Origin: an uncultured Puniceicoccaceae bacterium
Lineage (GTDB): Bacteria > Verrucomicrobiota > Verrucomicrobiia > Opitutales > Coraliomargaritaceae
NCBI GenBank assembly: GCA_905479975.1
Contig: CAJQOS010000045.1
Coordinates: forward strand, 1 to 34,735
Direction: 5' to 3'
Length of the DNA: 34,735 bases
In this document: one piece after another, positions 22,413-32,269 of the stretch
How positions within the stretch are numbered: position 1 is the stretch's first letter
Layout of the letters: the number at the start of each line of letters is the position of its first letter
The notes under the pieces: model-generated
What the model saw: only the letters and a program-made list of their open reading frames with translations
The model's database searches: none
Told to the model about the DNA's origin: nothing
Position numbers and translations under genes: made by a program

Positions 22413-22430
22413 AGGCGGGAAGGCTTCATA

Positions 22431-23777
22431 TTAAACCAAGTGAGAAATCAACTCTTTCTCTTGATCTTTATTTACGAGGACGAGCACACGGTCGCCTGCG
22501 AGTATGGTGTCATCTGCTGCGGGCACGCTTGCTTTAAACTTGTGCTGAATGGCCACGAACAAACTGCCGCGTGGTAAATGAATGTCTTTGATCGTGCGCC
22601 CGACGATCGGGCTAGAATGGCTGATCTTGATTTCTAGAATAGATCCAGCATTTGGCAGTTTCGCCAAGGTCGTGACTGTTTCAGTCGAAAGCGTGCGCAG
22701 CATGAAATCGGCAGTCGCACGGCGCGGAGAGACCACGACTTCGATCGCAAGCGTCGTTTTGAGCATTCCTAGAAGCTCGTCGTAGTCGCCTTTGTTGATG
22801 ACGAGTTGCACATGCTTTGCGCCTAGCTTGGAGGCTTGGATACAGGTCAGGATGTTTTCCTCGTCATCCTTCGTGCAGCCTACGAAATAGTCGGCACTGC
22901 CGATTTGCTCTTCTTCTAGTAAGCGGAGCGAAGTGGCGTCTCCATTAATCACCGTAATATGCGGAAAGCGTTCAGCGAGCATGCGGCAAATGCCTTGATC
23001 CTTTTCGATCACGCGAATCTTAAAGCGCGGGTTGCTGAGTAGTTGAATGAGGTTAATTGCGGTCTCACTGGCTCCAAAAAGCACGACTCTAGACAGTTCT
23101 GCTTTGTGCTTTGGGTCGAATTTTTCACGAAGCGTGAACAGTGCTTCTGGATGGCCGAAGTGCGTGACGAGGTCGCCTTCCTGCATCACACTCTCAGCAC
23201 TCGCGATTTCGATGCCCTCTGCATTTTGAATGAGGCCGATGCGCACCCGGGAGTCGAATTTGAGATCTTTGAGCTGCTTACCGATCAAGCGAGAGCCTGC
23301 GGAGACGCGTTGTTGCTGCACTTCGATCTGTCCGCGGGCAAAGTTTTCCACCGCCACACGGCCTGCGCCGCGAATTTCTTTGGCCAGCTCAACGGCGCAA
23401 ATCGCTTCCGGATTGACCAGTAGGTCGATACCGAAGTGCAGTTGGTAGTTGATCACCGAATTATCGCTGTAGGTCTCGTCGTGAATACGAGCGATGGTGT
23501 TTTTCGCTCCGAGCCCCTTGGCCAATGAGCAGGAAATCACGTTGGTGCGATCATCACTGGTCATCGCGAGGAAGGCATCGCACTCAGCCACATCGACTTC
23601 GACCAATTGACGCGCAGAGCTGCCGTTGCCATGGATGATACGTGCATTCTGCTCCTCATCGAGCTTCTCACAGCGTAGCGGAGAGCGTTCGATCAGGGTC
23701 ACATCGTGCCCAGCGGCAGCGAGTGTGGTGCAAAGATTGTGGCCGACTTCGCCGGCGCCAACGATGATGATTTTCAT
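22431..23777 (-). CDS. trkA: Trk potassium transport regulatory protein TrkA
   Basis: Peripheral regulator that gates TrkH in response to bound nucleotide. The 448-residue protein contains two tandem RCK units: a Rossmann fold starting [15 protein letters not shown], an RCK-C domain near 140-220, then a second Rossmann fold ([13 protein letters not shown], about 230) and a second RCK-C domain (about 370-448). The second nucleotide motif is GASETA, so that half may not bind NAD in the usual way. It is followed by trkH and preceded by an epimerase gene with a 69-base gap. Confidence 0.95.
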   Translation of the reverse strand: MKIIIVGAGEVGHNLCTTLAAAGHDVTLIERSPLRCEKLDEEQNARIIHGNGSSARQLVEVDVAECDAFLAMTSDDRTNVISCSLAKGLGAKNTIARIHDETYSDNSVINYQLHFGIDLLVNPEAICAVELAKEIRGAGRVAVENFARGQIEVQQQRVSAGSRLIGKQLKDLKFDSRVRIGLIQNAEGIEIASAESVMQEGDLVTHFGHPEALFTLREKFDPKHKAELSRVVLFGASETAINLIQLLSNPRFKIRVIEKDQGICRMLAERFPHITVINGDATSLRLLEEEQIGSADYFVGCTKDDEENILTCIQASKLGAKHVQLVINKGDYDELLGMLKTTLAIEVVVSPRRATADFMLRTLSTETVTTLAKLPNAGSILEIKISHSSPIVGRTIKDIHLPRGSLFVAIQHKFKASVPAADDTILAGDRVLVLVNKDQEKELISHLV

Positions 23778-23846
23778 AACGGATGTGTCTAAATGACTTT
23801 AAACTTCCGGGGCAGTGTGACGGTGTCTCCCCGTATTTCCAGAGTT

Positions 23847-24767
23847 TTATACTGACACTTCCACCGTAAAACTGGAGCGCTTCCCCGGCTCGACGGTGTG
23901 CAGCCCTTTGCCGTGTTCGGCGCTATTGGGCGGTCCCATCCATGGCTCGACGCAGTAGAATGGGCTGTCTTTGAACTCCGTCCAGATCACGATCGCATTT
24001 TCGGACGATGCGGTCTCGGTGTCCTGCAAAATGCGCATCTTGATGTCCTCGCTGCCGTCATTGGGGCCGAATCTCGTGAGATCGCCGTTCAATTTGGTGA
24101 AGATGCGGTCGCTGTTCTCGGATTTGCCGAACGAGCTGCCTTTCTCAAACGGTTTGACCGGAGCCAGTGAGCCGTCGTCGGCGTGGGTGTAGCATTCTTT
24201 GGCTGGGATTTTAAAGCGGTAGTCCGAGCGCGTCGATCCCTCGCGCCATGGCAGGGTGAAGTAGAAGTGATGTCCCGCAGACCAGAGGATCGGCTTGGTG
24301 TCCAGATTCTCCAGCGCCAGAGTGACGGTCAAGGACAGTTCGCTAAACTCGTAGCGCACCGTGAAGCGATAGTCATACGGGTAGGCCTCGCGGTCGGAGT
24401 CCGTCGGTTCGAGCTCTGCGGTGAAGCCCTTTTCGTTGATGGCAACGACTTTGAATGCGCCAACCTTCGCGAAACCGTGCATCGGCATGGGGCGCACGGT
24501 GCCGTGTTGATCCGGCCAATAGCCGATTTCGCCAGCATGGAAACTGCGAGCTGAGAACGGGAAGAGGATCGGATTGCCCCCGCGCACTTTGGCAAAGTTG
24601 TTGAAGTCCGCGTCTTCGGGCCAGTGAATGACGTCGCGAACGTTGCCGTCGGACATTTGCAGGTTCCAATTCATCAAGCGCGCGCCTTCTTCGATGCGGG
24701 CCAGAAAGGTCGAAGGGCCGCAGTTCCAGCGATGTAGCGTGATGCCATTATAATCAATCGTTTCCAT
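23847..24767 (-). CDS. Aldose 1-epimerase family protein
   Basis: A 306-residue galactose-mutarotase-like beta-sandwich. The family's residues are recognisable: [12 protein letters not shown] (about 62-74), the histidine of PMPMHGFAK (about 94-102) and [10 protein letters not shown] with its histidine pair (about 165-175). The glutamate of [13 protein letters not shown] (about 272-284) is the likely base. The sugar cannot be told; it may act on free aldoses or on hexose 6-phosphates (YeaD-like). No sugar operon is next to it. The ATG at 24767 ([15 protein letters not shown]) is a natural start. Confidence 0.9.
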   Translation of the reverse strand: METIDYNGITLHRWNCGPSTFLARIEEGARLMNWNLQMSDGNVRDVIHWPEDADFNNFAKVRGGNPILFPFSARSFHAGEIGYWPDQHGTVRPMPMHGFAKVGAFKVVAINEKGFTAELEPTDSDREAYPYDYRFTVRYEFSELSLTVTLALENLDTKPILWSAGHHFYFTLPWREGSTRSDYRFKIPAKECYTHADDGSLAPVKPFEKGSSFGKSENSDRIFTKLNGDLTRFGPNDGSEDIKMRILQDTETASSENAIVIWTEFKDSPFYCVEPWMGPPNSAEHGKGLHTVEPGKRSSFTVEVSV

Positions 24768-24888
24768 GGAGTCTAGAGTTGAAGGAACTTCAGCACGTTG
24801 TCTAGCGTCGGATTTCAGAGTTTTGAGGGCGCCCCGATCGTGGGGGGGCCGAACGCGGATGCCCTGCGGAGCTCGAGGGCAGTGCGCT

Positions 24889-24978
24889 TACAGTGAGCTG
24901 AGGCTCTGAGGTGACGCGCAAGCGCGCACCCCACGGGTGAGCTGGAATTCTTGATTTAAAAACAGGAAACTCACTGTA
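24889..24978. repeat. Inverted repeat and hairpin before the nfeD operon
   Basis: TACAGTGAG (24889-24897) and CTCACTGTA (24970-24978) are perfect 9-bp arms with 72 bases between. Inside lies a GC-rich hairpin, GGTG-A-CGCG-CAAG-CGCG-CACC (24910-24930). The rest of the 274-base spacer is GC-rich at first and AT-rich near the nfeD start, where the promoter probably lies; no confident boxes were found. Confidence 0.45.
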
Positions 24979-25041
24979 GTCGAATTAAAATCATCAAGCG
25001 TGCTTGCCTTCTATTCGAGATTTTCAGACGATAATTAGCAT

Positions 25042-26475
25042 ATGGCGATTGCTCGTTTTTTACTCCTGTTACTCATTGCCTGTTCGGCGACTGTGTCCGC
25101 TCAAAAAGTAGAGGGAATAGATCCGGTTTCTCCGGGAAAAGGGATGGTCGATGTCTATGTGATTCCGATCACGGATGCGATTAGCACGCCGAATCTATAC
25201 ATCCTGCGACGTGGCCTGAAGGAGGCCATCGCCAACGATGTTGGCATGGTGATTCTGGATATGGATACGCCTGGTGGACGGGTCGATATCACACTAGACA
25301 TGATGGAGATGCTGGATCGCTTTGACGGGATCACCGCGACGTATGTCAATGACGACGCGATCTCGGCTGGTTCGTTTATCGCTGCCGCGACACAGGAGAT
25401 CTACTTCTCGCCGCGCGGCAAGATGGGCGCTTCGGCAGTGATCCAAGGCACGGGCGAGGATGTCGCAGAGACTGCGAAGCAAAAAATCGAGAGTTACCTG
25501 CGGGCGAATATTCGCGTGATGACTGCCGAGTATCCGTATCGCTCGGATGTCGTGCGCGCCATGCTGGACGCAGACTTTGAGCTGAAGATTGGCGATGAAG
25601 TGATCAAGCCTGCTGGTGAATTGTTAACGCTGACTGCGACTGAGGCGGTGAAGGAATATGGCGATCCGCCGCACAAGCTGCTGGGGGAGGGGATCTATGA
25701 TTCGATTGAGGATTTGCTCGATGCGCGTCTCGGCGAGGGCAATTATGAGATCCGCGACTTTGAGATCAGCTACTCTGAGGAAATTGCAAAGTGGATGAAT
25801 ACCATCGCGCCACTACTGATGGGTTTGGGCGTATTGCTGCTCTTTCTCGAATTCAAAACGCCGGGCTTCGGGGTCTTTGGAATTAGTGGACTGGTTCTGC
25901 TGGGGATCTTCTTTGCCAGCCATTACGTGGCAGGGCTCGCAGGCAATGAGGCGGTGTTCTTCTTTTTGTTGGGCGTGCTGCTAGTGCTGGTGGAGCTATT
26001 CTTCTTTCCCGGGACGGTGGTGTTTGCCCTGTCTGGGCTGGGCTTGATGCTTGGTTCTCTGCTTTGGACGATGGTCGATTATTGGCCGTCCGGCGAAGAC
26101 GGCGAGGGCATTGGGTTGACGCCTGAAATGTTTGCCGAGCCGCTGGTGCAGTTGATCTACGGCATTTCAATCACCCTTGGCGGTATCATACTGGTGGGGC
26201 GCTTCTTTAAGGGCTCTTGGTTTGAGCGCAAGCTGGTGCTAGAAACTGCGGCGGGTGGCGATAGTCAGACCATTCGCGAAGCGCGTGAATCGAAGTTGCC
26301 CAAAGTAGGCAGTCAGGGCGTGGCACTCACGCCATTGCATCCTGGCGGGCGAGTTGAAATTAAAGGGCAGCGCTTTGAGGCGCATTGTTCGGTCGGACTG
26401 ATTGAGCGCGGTGCGAAGGTGCGCGTGGTGTCGAGTAGTGACTTTGAGTTAATCGTAGAGGAGGCTTCAGCATGA
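25042..26475 (+). CDS. NfeD-family membrane-bound serine protease-like protein, long form
   Basis: A 477-residue membrane protein of the NfeD1b/ClpP-class type. A signal peptide (1-20, ending VSAQ) is followed by a ClpP-like domain (about 35-230) with DTPGGRVD (75-82), SAGSF with likely nucleophile Ser108, and a basic partner near Lys145-Lys149. About four membrane helices (253-390) come next, then a soluble OB-fold NfeD domain (about 418-475, [20 protein letters not shown]). Long NfeD proteins are thought to work with stomatin/flotillin-like partners in membrane quality control. It overlaps the next gene by ATGA. Confidence 0.9.
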   Translation: MAIARFLLLLLIACSATVSAQKVEGIDPVSPGKGMVDVYVIPITDAISTPNLYILRRGLKEAIANDVGMVILDMDTPGGRVDITLDMMEMLDRFDGITATYVNDDAISAGSFIAAATQEIYFSPRGKMGASAVIQGTGEDVAETAKQKIESYLRANIRVMTAEYPYRSDVVRAMLDADFELKIGDEVIKPAGELLTLTATEAVKEYGDPPHKLLGEGIYDSIEDLLDARLGEGNYEIRDFEISYSEEIAKWMNTIAPLLMGLGVLLLFLEFKTPGFGVFGISGLVLLGIFFASHYVAGLAGNEAVFFFLLGVLLVLVELFFFPGTVVFALSGLGLMLGSLLWTMVDYWPSGEDGEGIGLTPEMFAEPLVQLIYGISITLGGIILVGRFFKGSWFERKLVLETAAGGDSQTIREARESKLPKVGSQGVALTPLHPGGRVEIKGQRFEAHCSVGLIERGAKVRVVSSSDFELIVEEASA

Positions 26476-26936
26476 GTATGATACTTGGTTTAATCGCGGC
26501 AGCACTGGTGTTGGTCTTCTTTGAGATCATCCTTCCAGGTGGTGTGCTCGGTGTCTTGGCCGCACTATGTGTGTTGGCCGCGACATGGTTCGGTTTTGAG
26601 TCATACGGAGTGATCGGGGCTGCTATAGTGTTCTTCGGCTCACTCGTTGCGATTGGTGTGCTCGTGTTTGTTGAGTTCAAATTGTTTGCAAACACATCGC
26701 TCGGGCGGAAGTTTTTCCTAAAGTCAGCCATTGAGGGGCATACTCGCGCGGCGGTGGCAGAAGATTCGATAATAGGGAAAGAGGGCGTTGCTTTAACTCG
26801 TTTAAATCCGTCAGGAAAGGTTGCGATTGGCGGCAAGAGCTACGAAGCTTCCTCACAAGACGGTTACATCGAGCGTGACCAAGCAATTGCGGTCGTGGCT
26901 CAAGACAGTTTCAAATTAATCATTAAAAAACTATGA
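26472..26936 (+). CDS. NfeD-family membrane protein, short form
   Basis: A 154-residue protein with about three to four N-terminal membrane helices (1-75) and a C-terminal OB-fold (about 95-153, [20 protein letters not shown]). It lacks the protease domain of the gene before it, although the OB-folds are alike, so the pair probably arose by duplication. A good Shine-Dalgarno, GAGGAGG, lies seven bases upstream within the previous gene. It overlaps floA by ATGA, so all three genes are translationally coupled. Confidence 0.9.
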   Translation: MSMILGLIAAALVLVFFEIILPGGVLGVLAALCVLAATWFGFESYGVIGAAIVFFGSLVAIGVLVFVEFKLFANTSLGRKFFLKSAIEGHTRAAVAEDSIIGKEGVALTRLNPSGKVAIGGKSYEASSQDGYIERDQAIAVVAQDSFKLIIKKL

Positions 26937-27964
26937 ATACATTAATACTCCCCCTCGCCCTTGCGGGCTGGCAACTCGGTGCTGCTGCGATCCTTGGACT
27001 GATTGTCCTAGTCTTGGTCATTGTGATCGCGACTTTCTTCATGACTTGGCTGCGTGCCATGCTTTCGGGCGCATCCGTTGGGTTCCCGACTCTGATCGCA
27101 ATGCGACTACGCGGTGTGCCTGCTTCGTTGATTGTGAATGCACGTATCACTGCGGTCAAAGCTGGGATCGAGATCAGTGCGAACGATCTCGAAGCGCATT
27201 ATCTTGCTGAGGGTAACGTCATTCAAACCGTGCAGGCGATCATCGCTGCCGATAAAGCTAATATCAATCTCAACTGGCAACGTGCCTGTGCGATCGACCT
27301 CGCGACCAAGGGCACTGGCAAGTCCGTGCTCGAAGCGGTGCGCACCTCGATTAATCCTAAAGTGATCGAATGCCCAGCCACTGGTGGTGGACGTTCTACG
27401 ATCGACGGTGTCGCCAAAGATGGTATTCAAGTGAAGGCACGCGCTCGTGTGACGGTGCGTTCGAATCTCGATAACTACGTCGGCAGTGCACTGGAAGAGA
27501 CGATTATCGCTCGTGTGGGTGAAGGTATTGTCACCACGATTGGTTCAGCGGATTCGTATAAGACTGTGCTGGAGTCCCCTGATAGTATTTCAAAAGTTGT
27601 GCTAGAACGCGGGCTCGATGTGGGCACTGCTTTCGAGATCCTTTCAATTGATATCGCCGACGTGGACGTTGGCGAAAATATCGGCGCAAAGCTCCAAGAG
27701 TCGCAAGCGGAGGCCGACAAGAACGTGGCTCAAGCGAAGGCGGAAATGCGTCGTGCGGCTGCGGTCGCGCTGGAGCAGGAAATGAAGGCGAAGGTCGAAG
27801 AGATGCAGGCGAAGGTCGTCGAAGCGGAGGCCGAAGTGCCACTCGCAATGGCTGAAGCCTTCCGCTCTGGAAACCTCGGTGTCATGGACTACTTCAAGAT
27901 GAATAACATCAAGGCAGACACTGACATGCGTGATTCGATCTCCAAGGGAGACGAAAAGAAATAG
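26933..27964 (+). CDS. floA: Flotillin-like protein FloA
   Basis: FloA organises membrane microdomains and affects membrane fluidity and the partners held there. The 343-residue protein has one N-terminal membrane hairpin (about 8-40, [20 protein letters not shown]), then a band-7/SPFH domain (about 50-250) with [14 protein letters not shown]-like and [18 protein letters not shown] segments. The C-terminal coiled coil (about 245-310) is rich in Glu-Ala repeats ([20 protein letters not shown]). Length matches the family (about 330). It follows two nfeD genes with ATGA overlap, the usual neighbourhood. Confidence 0.95.
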   Translation: MNTLILPLALAGWQLGAAAILGLIVLVLVIVIATFFMTWLRAMLSGASVGFPTLIAMRLRGVPASLIVNARITAVKAGIEISANDLEAHYLAEGNVIQTVQAIIAADKANINLNWQRACAIDLATKGTGKSVLEAVRTSINPKVIECPATGGGRSTIDGVAKDGIQVKARARVTVRSNLDNYVGSALEETIIARVGEGIVTTIGSADSYKTVLESPDSISKVVLERGLDVGTAFEILSIDIADVDVGENIGAKLQESQAEADKNVAQAKAEMRRAAAVALEQEMKAKVEEMQAKVVEAEAEVPLAMAEAFRSGNLGVMDYFKMNNIKADTDMRDSISKGDEKK

Positions 27965-27974
27965 AGTTTTTGTA

Positions 27975-28008
27975 TGAGTGAGGCGGTCAACGCTGGCCGC
28001 CTCACTTA
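27975..28008 (+). terminator. Terminator-like hairpin after floA
   Basis: GTGAGGCGGTC (27978-27988) pairs with GGCCGCCTCAC (27995-28005), one T-G, around AACGCT; three outer pairs extend the stem. The following TTAACTTAAAA is not a clean T run, so it may be only a partial terminator, leaving some read-through to the next gene 20 bases on. Confidence 0.5.
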
Positions 28009-28027
28009 ACTTAAAACCTAAGCCGTA

Positions 28028-28681
28028 ATGGAAAATTTAGAAGAGATTTTAAAAGTCGTCGGTGGCCTCATTTTTGGGGCGATCTACCTCTTTGGGAATC
28101 AGATATTTAAGAGCAAAGACGAGGATGCACCGCGTCCACCGACCTTGCCACGCGAGTCCGGCGACAGCGCATCGGATGAGTATGCCGAGCGTCAGCGCCA
28201 GATCCAGGAAGCGATTCGCCGCAAGATACTGGAGCGTCGTCAAGCGACGGACGGAGCCCCAGCGGCTCCACCGCAACCAGTTGCGCAGCATCGTGAGCAG
28301 CACAAGCAGGTTGCTGAACGCCAAAAGGAAACGCATCAACGCACGCCACATGTGGAGCCGACTCCCCATGAAGCGGACACGGATGCTCGTTTTTCTTGGG
28401 ATGAATCCGATAATGCTTACGAGCAACAAATGCAGGAGCGGTTACAACAGATCGAGGTCACGAAGCGCCGCGCTGAAGCACTGAAGCGTCAATCCGGTGT
28501 ATCGAGTCAATCTTCCGAAACTGCTGAGCGTGGTAAATCGACAGTCCGCAGAGGGCTACGTTCTGGTTCTGTGCGATCCGTGTTGCGCGATCCCGACGCA
28601 GCTCGCACAGCCTTTATCTATGGCGAAGTCTTAGGCAAACCCGTTGGGATGCGCGAGTCTGGCAGCGGTGTGGGGAACTAG
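28028..28681 (+). CDS. Hypothetical membrane-anchored protein
   Basis: A 217-residue protein I cannot assign. One N-terminal membrane helix (about 8-27, LKVVGGLIFGAIYLFGNQIF) is followed by a long polar, Gln/Arg/Glu-rich region (about 45-190) likely to be disordered or coiled coil. The C-terminal part RSVLRDPDAARTAFIYGEVL, followed by GKP, resembles a short motif I associate with uncharacterised proteins in this phylum group, where it ends EILGPP; that is from memory. Its place after floA suggests a membrane-microdomain partner, but a hairpin lies between them. Confidence 0.75.
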   Translation: MENLEEILKVVGGLIFGAIYLFGNQIFKSKDEDAPRPPTLPRESGDSASDEYAERQRQIQEAIRRKILERRQATDGAPAAPPQPVAQHREQHKQVAERQKETHQRTPHVEPTPHEADTDARFSWDESDNAYEQQMQERLQQIEVTKRRAEALKRQSGVSSQSSETAERGKSTVRRGLRSGSVRSVLRDPDAARTAFIYGEVLGKPVGMRESGSGVGN

Positions 28682-28696
28682 CAGATCTCTGATCTG
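28682..28696. repeat. Perfect short hairpin right after the stop
   Basis: CAGATC-TCT-GATCTG directly follows the stop codon of the hypothetical gene (stop 28679-28681). It is too small to be a strong terminator on its own. Confidence 0.4.
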
Positions 28697-28698
28697 AG

Positions 28699-28885
28699 GT
28701 AGGGGCTTTGCTCGCGAAGACCGCGGTCTCTAGAGGCCAAACCATATGGCGAACTATATGACTCAAACCTTTTCAGGTTAAGCATTCGCCCGTCGATTGG
28801 GGTGAAATCGAAGAGCGATCGAATTTATCTTGGTGCCAGATTAACTCGCGGTGTTGTGCGCGGGCTTCGCAAGCAAAGCCCCTAC
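28699..28885. repeat. 187-bp element bounded by 27-bp inverted repeats
   Basis: The left arm (28699-28725) starts GTAGGGGCTTTGCT and the right arm (28859-28885) is its reverse complement, matching 25 of 27 bases. The interior has no gene and includes the palindromes ACCGCGGT (28720-28727) and CCATATGG (28742-28749). I see no target-site duplication. It fills the gap between two convergent genes, which is where paired REP elements or MITEs often sit, and may help end transcription from both sides. Confidence 0.7.
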
Positions 28886-28896
28886 AATTCCTTGAA

Positions 28897-29718
28897 CTAC
28901 TGAATCGTCATCTTTGCTTGGCCTTCGCGCTCTGAGCGTATCCTTTCACCTGCTGGATTGACGACCACGAGATTCTCTCCTGCAGTAAATAGGATTACGA
29001 CCGGTCCAATCTTTGTCAGGGAGACGGTTTCGCCACCGCTAAGGGTCTTCTGGAAGAGGATCTGATTATCGTTCTTCTGTTTGACCGCTACGAACACATT
29101 GCCAGTCGCAATTAGAGTAATGCTATCTTCTGTGACCGCATCCGGCACGTCCGGTGTGGTGGACTCCGCCGTTTCAGTGATTGCAGATGGTTCGCGCAGA
29201 TCTGGAGTTTCGACCTCAGGATCACCGCCAAGTATTGCTTTCATCAGGCTGAAGATGACAACCACGAGTGCCAGCGTGCCAACGGCAACGAGGCCGGCCT
29301 TGATGTAGAACATCTTGTCACTATCGTCCTCTAAATTCGCATCTTCTTCGGCTTCACTTGTAGGGGTGGACGAGGAAATATGACCGTAGGAGGACTCTTC
29401 GCCGGAGTGGATCGGTTCTTCCGTCGAGCTTTTGACTTCCATGCTGCCGAATAGCTCGGCGCCTTTTTTATTACCGCGTGTTTTGCTCAGCACATGTGCA
29501 TGGTAATCGGTCAGGATGTTCTCAGGATCGAGTTTGAGGTAGCGTGCGTAGTTCTTGAGGAATCCACGTTTGTAGATTTCGGGAAGTTCAAAATCGAATT
29601 TGTCCTGCTCGATATTACCTAAAAAATCACTACGGATTTTTGTAGCCTCAGCTGCTTCGCGCAGAGAAATACCCTTGCGCTTACGTGCTTCTTCAAAACG
29701 TTCCCCGATACTTTGCAT
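28897..29718 (-). CDS. RodZ-like helix-turn-helix membrane protein
   Basis: A 273-residue bitopic protein of the RodZ type. Residues 3-68 are an N-terminal helix-turn-helix (IGERFEEARKRKGISLREAA) with the LPEIYKRGFLKNYARYL segment typical of the group. An acidic, Ser-rich linker (95-135) leads to a membrane helix (about 137-160) and an extracytoplasmic C-terminal domain (about 200-273, TLIATGNVFVAVK) of the DUF4115 type. In other bacteria RodZ links MreB filaments to the cell-wall machinery; that role is inferred. The ATG at 29718 gives the expected short N terminus. Confidence 0.9.
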   Translation of the reverse strand: MQSIGERFEEARKRKGISLREAAEATKIRSDFLGNIEQDKFDFELPEIYKRGFLKNYARYLKLDPENILTDYHAHVLSKTRGNKKGAELFGSMEVKSSTEEPIHSGEESSYGHISSSTPTSEAEEDANLEDDSDKMFYIKAGLVAVGTLALVVVIFSLMKAILGGDPEVETPDLREPSAITETAESTTPDVPDAVTEDSITLIATGNVFVAVKQKNDNQILFQKTLSGGETVSLTKIGPVVILFTAGENLVVVNPAGERIRSEREGQAKMTIQ

Positions 29719-29964
29719 TGGAGCGCATTATGTGAGTGTCTTGTTTTACACCGCAAGCATGGAATCTTGGGAATTCAAGTGTGCGGGGCGGCTTGATTAC
29801 GTGTCATGGGCCGTAGCTCGGTGCTTTAGCCCGAGGGCCGAGGCTGAGTGCCGTGCCTCTCCGGCGTGCTGCGTCTAAAGCGCGCAGCCACTGTTCTTTT
29901 CTGGGTGTTCTTTGTCGGAGCCGTAGCTCGTTGCTTTAGCCCAATGCCATTGCATATGGATGTA
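29719..29964. other. Intergenic stretch before the hairpin array, with a direct repeat
   Basis: No gene is supported. It contains the direct repeat described separately (29810-29832 and 29920-29942) and otherwise nothing I recognise. The promoter for the RodZ-like gene should lie near 29730-29790 on the minus strand. Confidence 0.4.
29810..29942 (+). repeat. Two copies of a 23-bp repeat GCCGTAGCTCGnTGCTTTAG
   Basis: GCCGTAGCTCG-[G/T]-TGCTTTAGCCC occurs at 29810-29832 and at 29920-29942, 110 bases apart, differing at one position. In the first copy CTCGG and CCGAG can pair across it. This looks like a dispersed intergenic repeat family. Confidence 0.6.
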
Positions 29965-30159
29965 GCACCAAAGGTGCGTCCTATTTCAGCCTAGGGCAAC
30001 GCCCTAGGATTTGAATGAACCACCTCCTGAGCCCTGAAAGGGCGACCTAAGCGCACAAAGGCTTGGCCTATCGAATAGAACGCCCTTTCAGGGCTAGCGG
30101 TCGGGGGCTTGAATTCCCGGGGCGGTGCCCCGGGCTGATATAGGTTGCCCCGTTGGGGC
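29965..30159. repeat. Array of palindromic hairpins (REP-like)
   Basis: Six perfect hairpins with three-base loops: GCACC-AAA-GGTGC (29965-29977), CCTAGGGC-AAC-GCCCTAGG (29990-30008), GCCCT-GAA-AGGGC (30031-30043), GCCCT-TTC-AGGGC (30082-30094), CCCGGGGC-GGT-GCCCCGGG (30116-30134) and GCCCC-GTT-GGGGC (30147-30159). The third and fourth are mirror images: GCCCTGAAAGGGCG (30031-30044) is the reverse complement of 30081-30094. The spurious frame through it reads like repeat-derived ORFs seen in other genomes, so this is probably a dispersed element. Confidence 0.8.
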
Positions 30160-30219
30160 GAGCAATCATCCAAATTGAAACGATGACAATCTAGTTTTCT
30201 GCTGAACGGTTATATCATT

Positions 30220-31116
30220 TTACGACAATACAAACTGCAGATCGCCCCACTCGCCGTCTTGGCGAGAGTTCACCGTGATGGTGTCGTCAGGACGCAGCTC
30301 GGCAAACTTTGCTTCGTAGTGACTGCGCACGAGCTCGAGCTCTTTAACGAGGATGCCGCTCAGCGCGAGTGTGCCACCAGACTTGACGCCGTGGACGACG
30401 GGATTGCAGTGCGGGATCAACACGTCGGTTTGAATGTTGGCGAGCAACAGATCGGCTTGGCGGCCGTTGAGACCTTTCTCCAGATCGGCGACTTCAAACT
30501 CAAGTTTGCAAATGTGTGGGTTTTCTTCGGCATTGCTGTGGCAAACCACAATCGCCTCGGGGTCGAAGTCGAAGCCGAGGATCTTCTTAAAGCCGAGCGT
30601 GGATGCGGAAAGTGCTAGCACGCCAGAGCCGCAACCTGCGTCGATCACTTCAAGGGAGTCGAGCTTGTCTGCATTGGCATCGCGATAGTCTTGGAGGCGA
30701 CGAGCGCAGAGGCGTGTGGTCTCGTGAGCGCCGGTGCCGAAGGCCATACCGGCATCGAGATAGACAACAGCTGCGTCGGCGGGTGTTTTGATGTTGTCGC
30801 GTTCCCAGAGTGGAATCCAGTGCAGCTGGCGGTCGCTCCATGGCTTGACGAATTCTTTGTATGCATTCTGCCAATCCGCATCTTCGATCACGGTTTCAGC
30901 AAACGTCTCAGGTAGTGTTGGGAACTCAGCGCGCAGCTCCGCCAGGGCGGCGTGTGCTGTCTCGGAGTCCGCGAAGATGCCGAACACTTCGTAGGGATCG
31001 TTGATCTCTTTTTGCATCACACCCCAGTGGGCGGATTCGATTTCGTAGAAATAGCCGTCGAGGATGTCAGCCATTTCGTCGGGAATGAGGGCGCGGAGTT
31101 CGAATTGTGTGCTCAT
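30220..31116 (-). CDS. prmA: Ribosomal protein L11 methyltransferase PrmA
   Basis: PrmA trimethylates ribosomal protein L11 with S-adenosylmethionine. The 298-residue protein has an N-terminal substrate-binding region (about 1-90), the segment [12 protein letters not shown] (about 103-114), [14 protein letters not shown] (about 134-147), which is family-specific, and SAM motif [15 protein letters not shown] (about 163-177). [11 protein letters not shown] replaces the usual NPPY-like catalytic loop as in other PrmA. The ATG at 31116 is a natural start. The hairpin array follows its stop by 60 bases. Confidence 0.93.
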   Translation of the reverse strand: MSTQFELRALIPDEMADILDGYFYEIESAHWGVMQKEINDPYEVFGIFADSETAHAALAELRAEFPTLPETFAETVIEDADWQNAYKEFVKPWSDRQLHWIPLWERDNIKTPADAAVVYLDAGMAFGTGAHETTRLCARRLQDYRDANADKLDSLEVIDAGCGSGVLALSASTLGFKKILGFDFDPEAIVVCHSNAEENPHICKLEFEVADLEKGLNGRQADLLLANIQTDVLIPHCNPVVHGVKSGGTLALSGILVKELELVRSHYEAKFAELRPDDTITVNSRQDGEWGDLQFVLS

Positions 31117-31260
31117 AGAAATGTGTGTTGAAAAGACCTGCTGATGATGGCTTCGCTCAGAAATCGCAAGCTTTTGGATAAATCAGCCGGTGTTTTTGAC
31201 TGTGGATCGATTTCCTATAGGTTCAGCACTTTGTATCAGACTCAATCAACGATATTTATT

Positions 31261-32262
31261 ATGATCAAAGCTTACGCCGCAACCGCTCCGGGAGGAAAAC
31301 TCGAATCTTTTGAATACGATCCTGGTCCGCTCACCGCGGGCGAAGTCGAGATCAATGTAGAGCATTGCGGCATTTGCCATAGTGATTTGAGCATGCTCAA
31401 TAATGAGTGGGGCATGACGCAGTATCCCTTTGTGCCAGGTCATGAGGTGGTCGGCACCATCGGCGCAGTCGGTGCGGACGTGACGCATCTTAAGGTGGGG
31501 CAGCGCGTGGGGCTCGGTTGGCACTCGGACTATTGCTGCACCTGCGGCTCCTGCCTAGAGGGCGATCATAATCTTTGCCCGACTGCGAATGGCACGATTG
31601 TTGGGCGCCATGGTGGCTTTGCCGAGCAAGTGCGCGCCAGTGCGATCAGTGTGGTGGCACTACCGGATGGACTCGATCCAGCGAAGGCGGGGCCGTTGTT
31701 TTGCGGGGGGATCACGGTCTTCAATCCCTTGGTTCAGTTTGATATTAAGCCGACCTCCAAGGTGGCCGTGGTTGGTATTGGCGGTCTCGGGCACATGGCC
31801 TTGGGGTTTCTCAACGCATGGGGCTGTGAGGTGACTGCCTTTACATCCACTGATGCCAAGCGAGAGGAGGCGTTGCAAATGGGTGCGCATCATACCTTGA
31901 ATTCTCGTGATGCCGACGAGTTGACCGCCGCCGCCGGTAGTTTTGATCTGATCTTATCGACGGTGAATGTGAAGCTCGATTGGAATAGCTATTTGGGCAC
32001 TTTGAAGCCGAAAGGACGTCTTCACTTTTTAGGGGCGACTTTGGAGCCGCTCGACCTCGGAGCGATGTCTTTGATAATGGGGCAGCTCAATGTGTCAGGT
32101 TCACCAGTCGGGAGTCCGGCGACGATTGCCAAGATGCTGGAGTTCGCGGCATTGCACCAGATTGAGCCAGTGACGGAGCACTTCAGCTTCGATCGAGTGA
32201 ATGAGGCGATCGAGCGCCTCGAAAGCGGCAAGGCGCGCTATCGCATCGTGCTGAGTCGCTGA
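31261..32262 (+). CDS. Zinc-dependent alcohol dehydrogenase, cinnamyl-type
   Basis: NAD(P)-dependent medium-chain alcohol/aldehyde reductase, 333 residues, similar to the YahK/CAD branch. Catalytic zinc ligands are Cys36 ([10 protein letters not shown]), His61 (VPGHEVVG) and Cys148 (LFCGG). The structural zinc site is Cys92, Cys95, Cys98 and Cys106. The nucleotide motif is GIGGLG (172-177). ATG 31261 gives the standard [12 protein letters not shown]; the longer frame starting at 31144 adds sequence with no family match. It diverges from prmA across about 145 bases and is convergent with purN, the stops being seven bases apart. The physiological substrate is not known. Confidence 0.92.
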   Translation: MIKAYAATAPGGKLESFEYDPGPLTAGEVEINVEHCGICHSDLSMLNNEWGMTQYPFVPGHEVVGTIGAVGADVTHLKVGQRVGLGWHSDYCCTCGSCLEGDHNLCPTANGTIVGRHGGFAEQVRASAISVVALPDGLDPAKAGPLFCGGITVFNPLVQFDIKPTSKVAVVGIGGLGHMALGFLNAWGCEVTAFTSTDAKREEALQMGAHHTLNSRDADELTAAAGSFDLILSTVNVKLDWNSYLGTLKPKGRLHFLGATLEPLDLGAMSLIMGQLNVSGSPVGSPATIAKMLEFAALHQIEPVTEHFSFDRVNEAIERLESGKARYRIVLSR

Positions 32263-32269
32263 GCGGTGC

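Noticed and set aside
29991-30173. 60-codon frame in the hairpin array
   Set aside because: It is a translation of palindromic repeats rather than a gene.
31144-31260. Upstream start of the alcohol dehydrogenase
   Set aside because: The extra 39 residues have no family match and the ATG at 31261 gives the standard N terminus.
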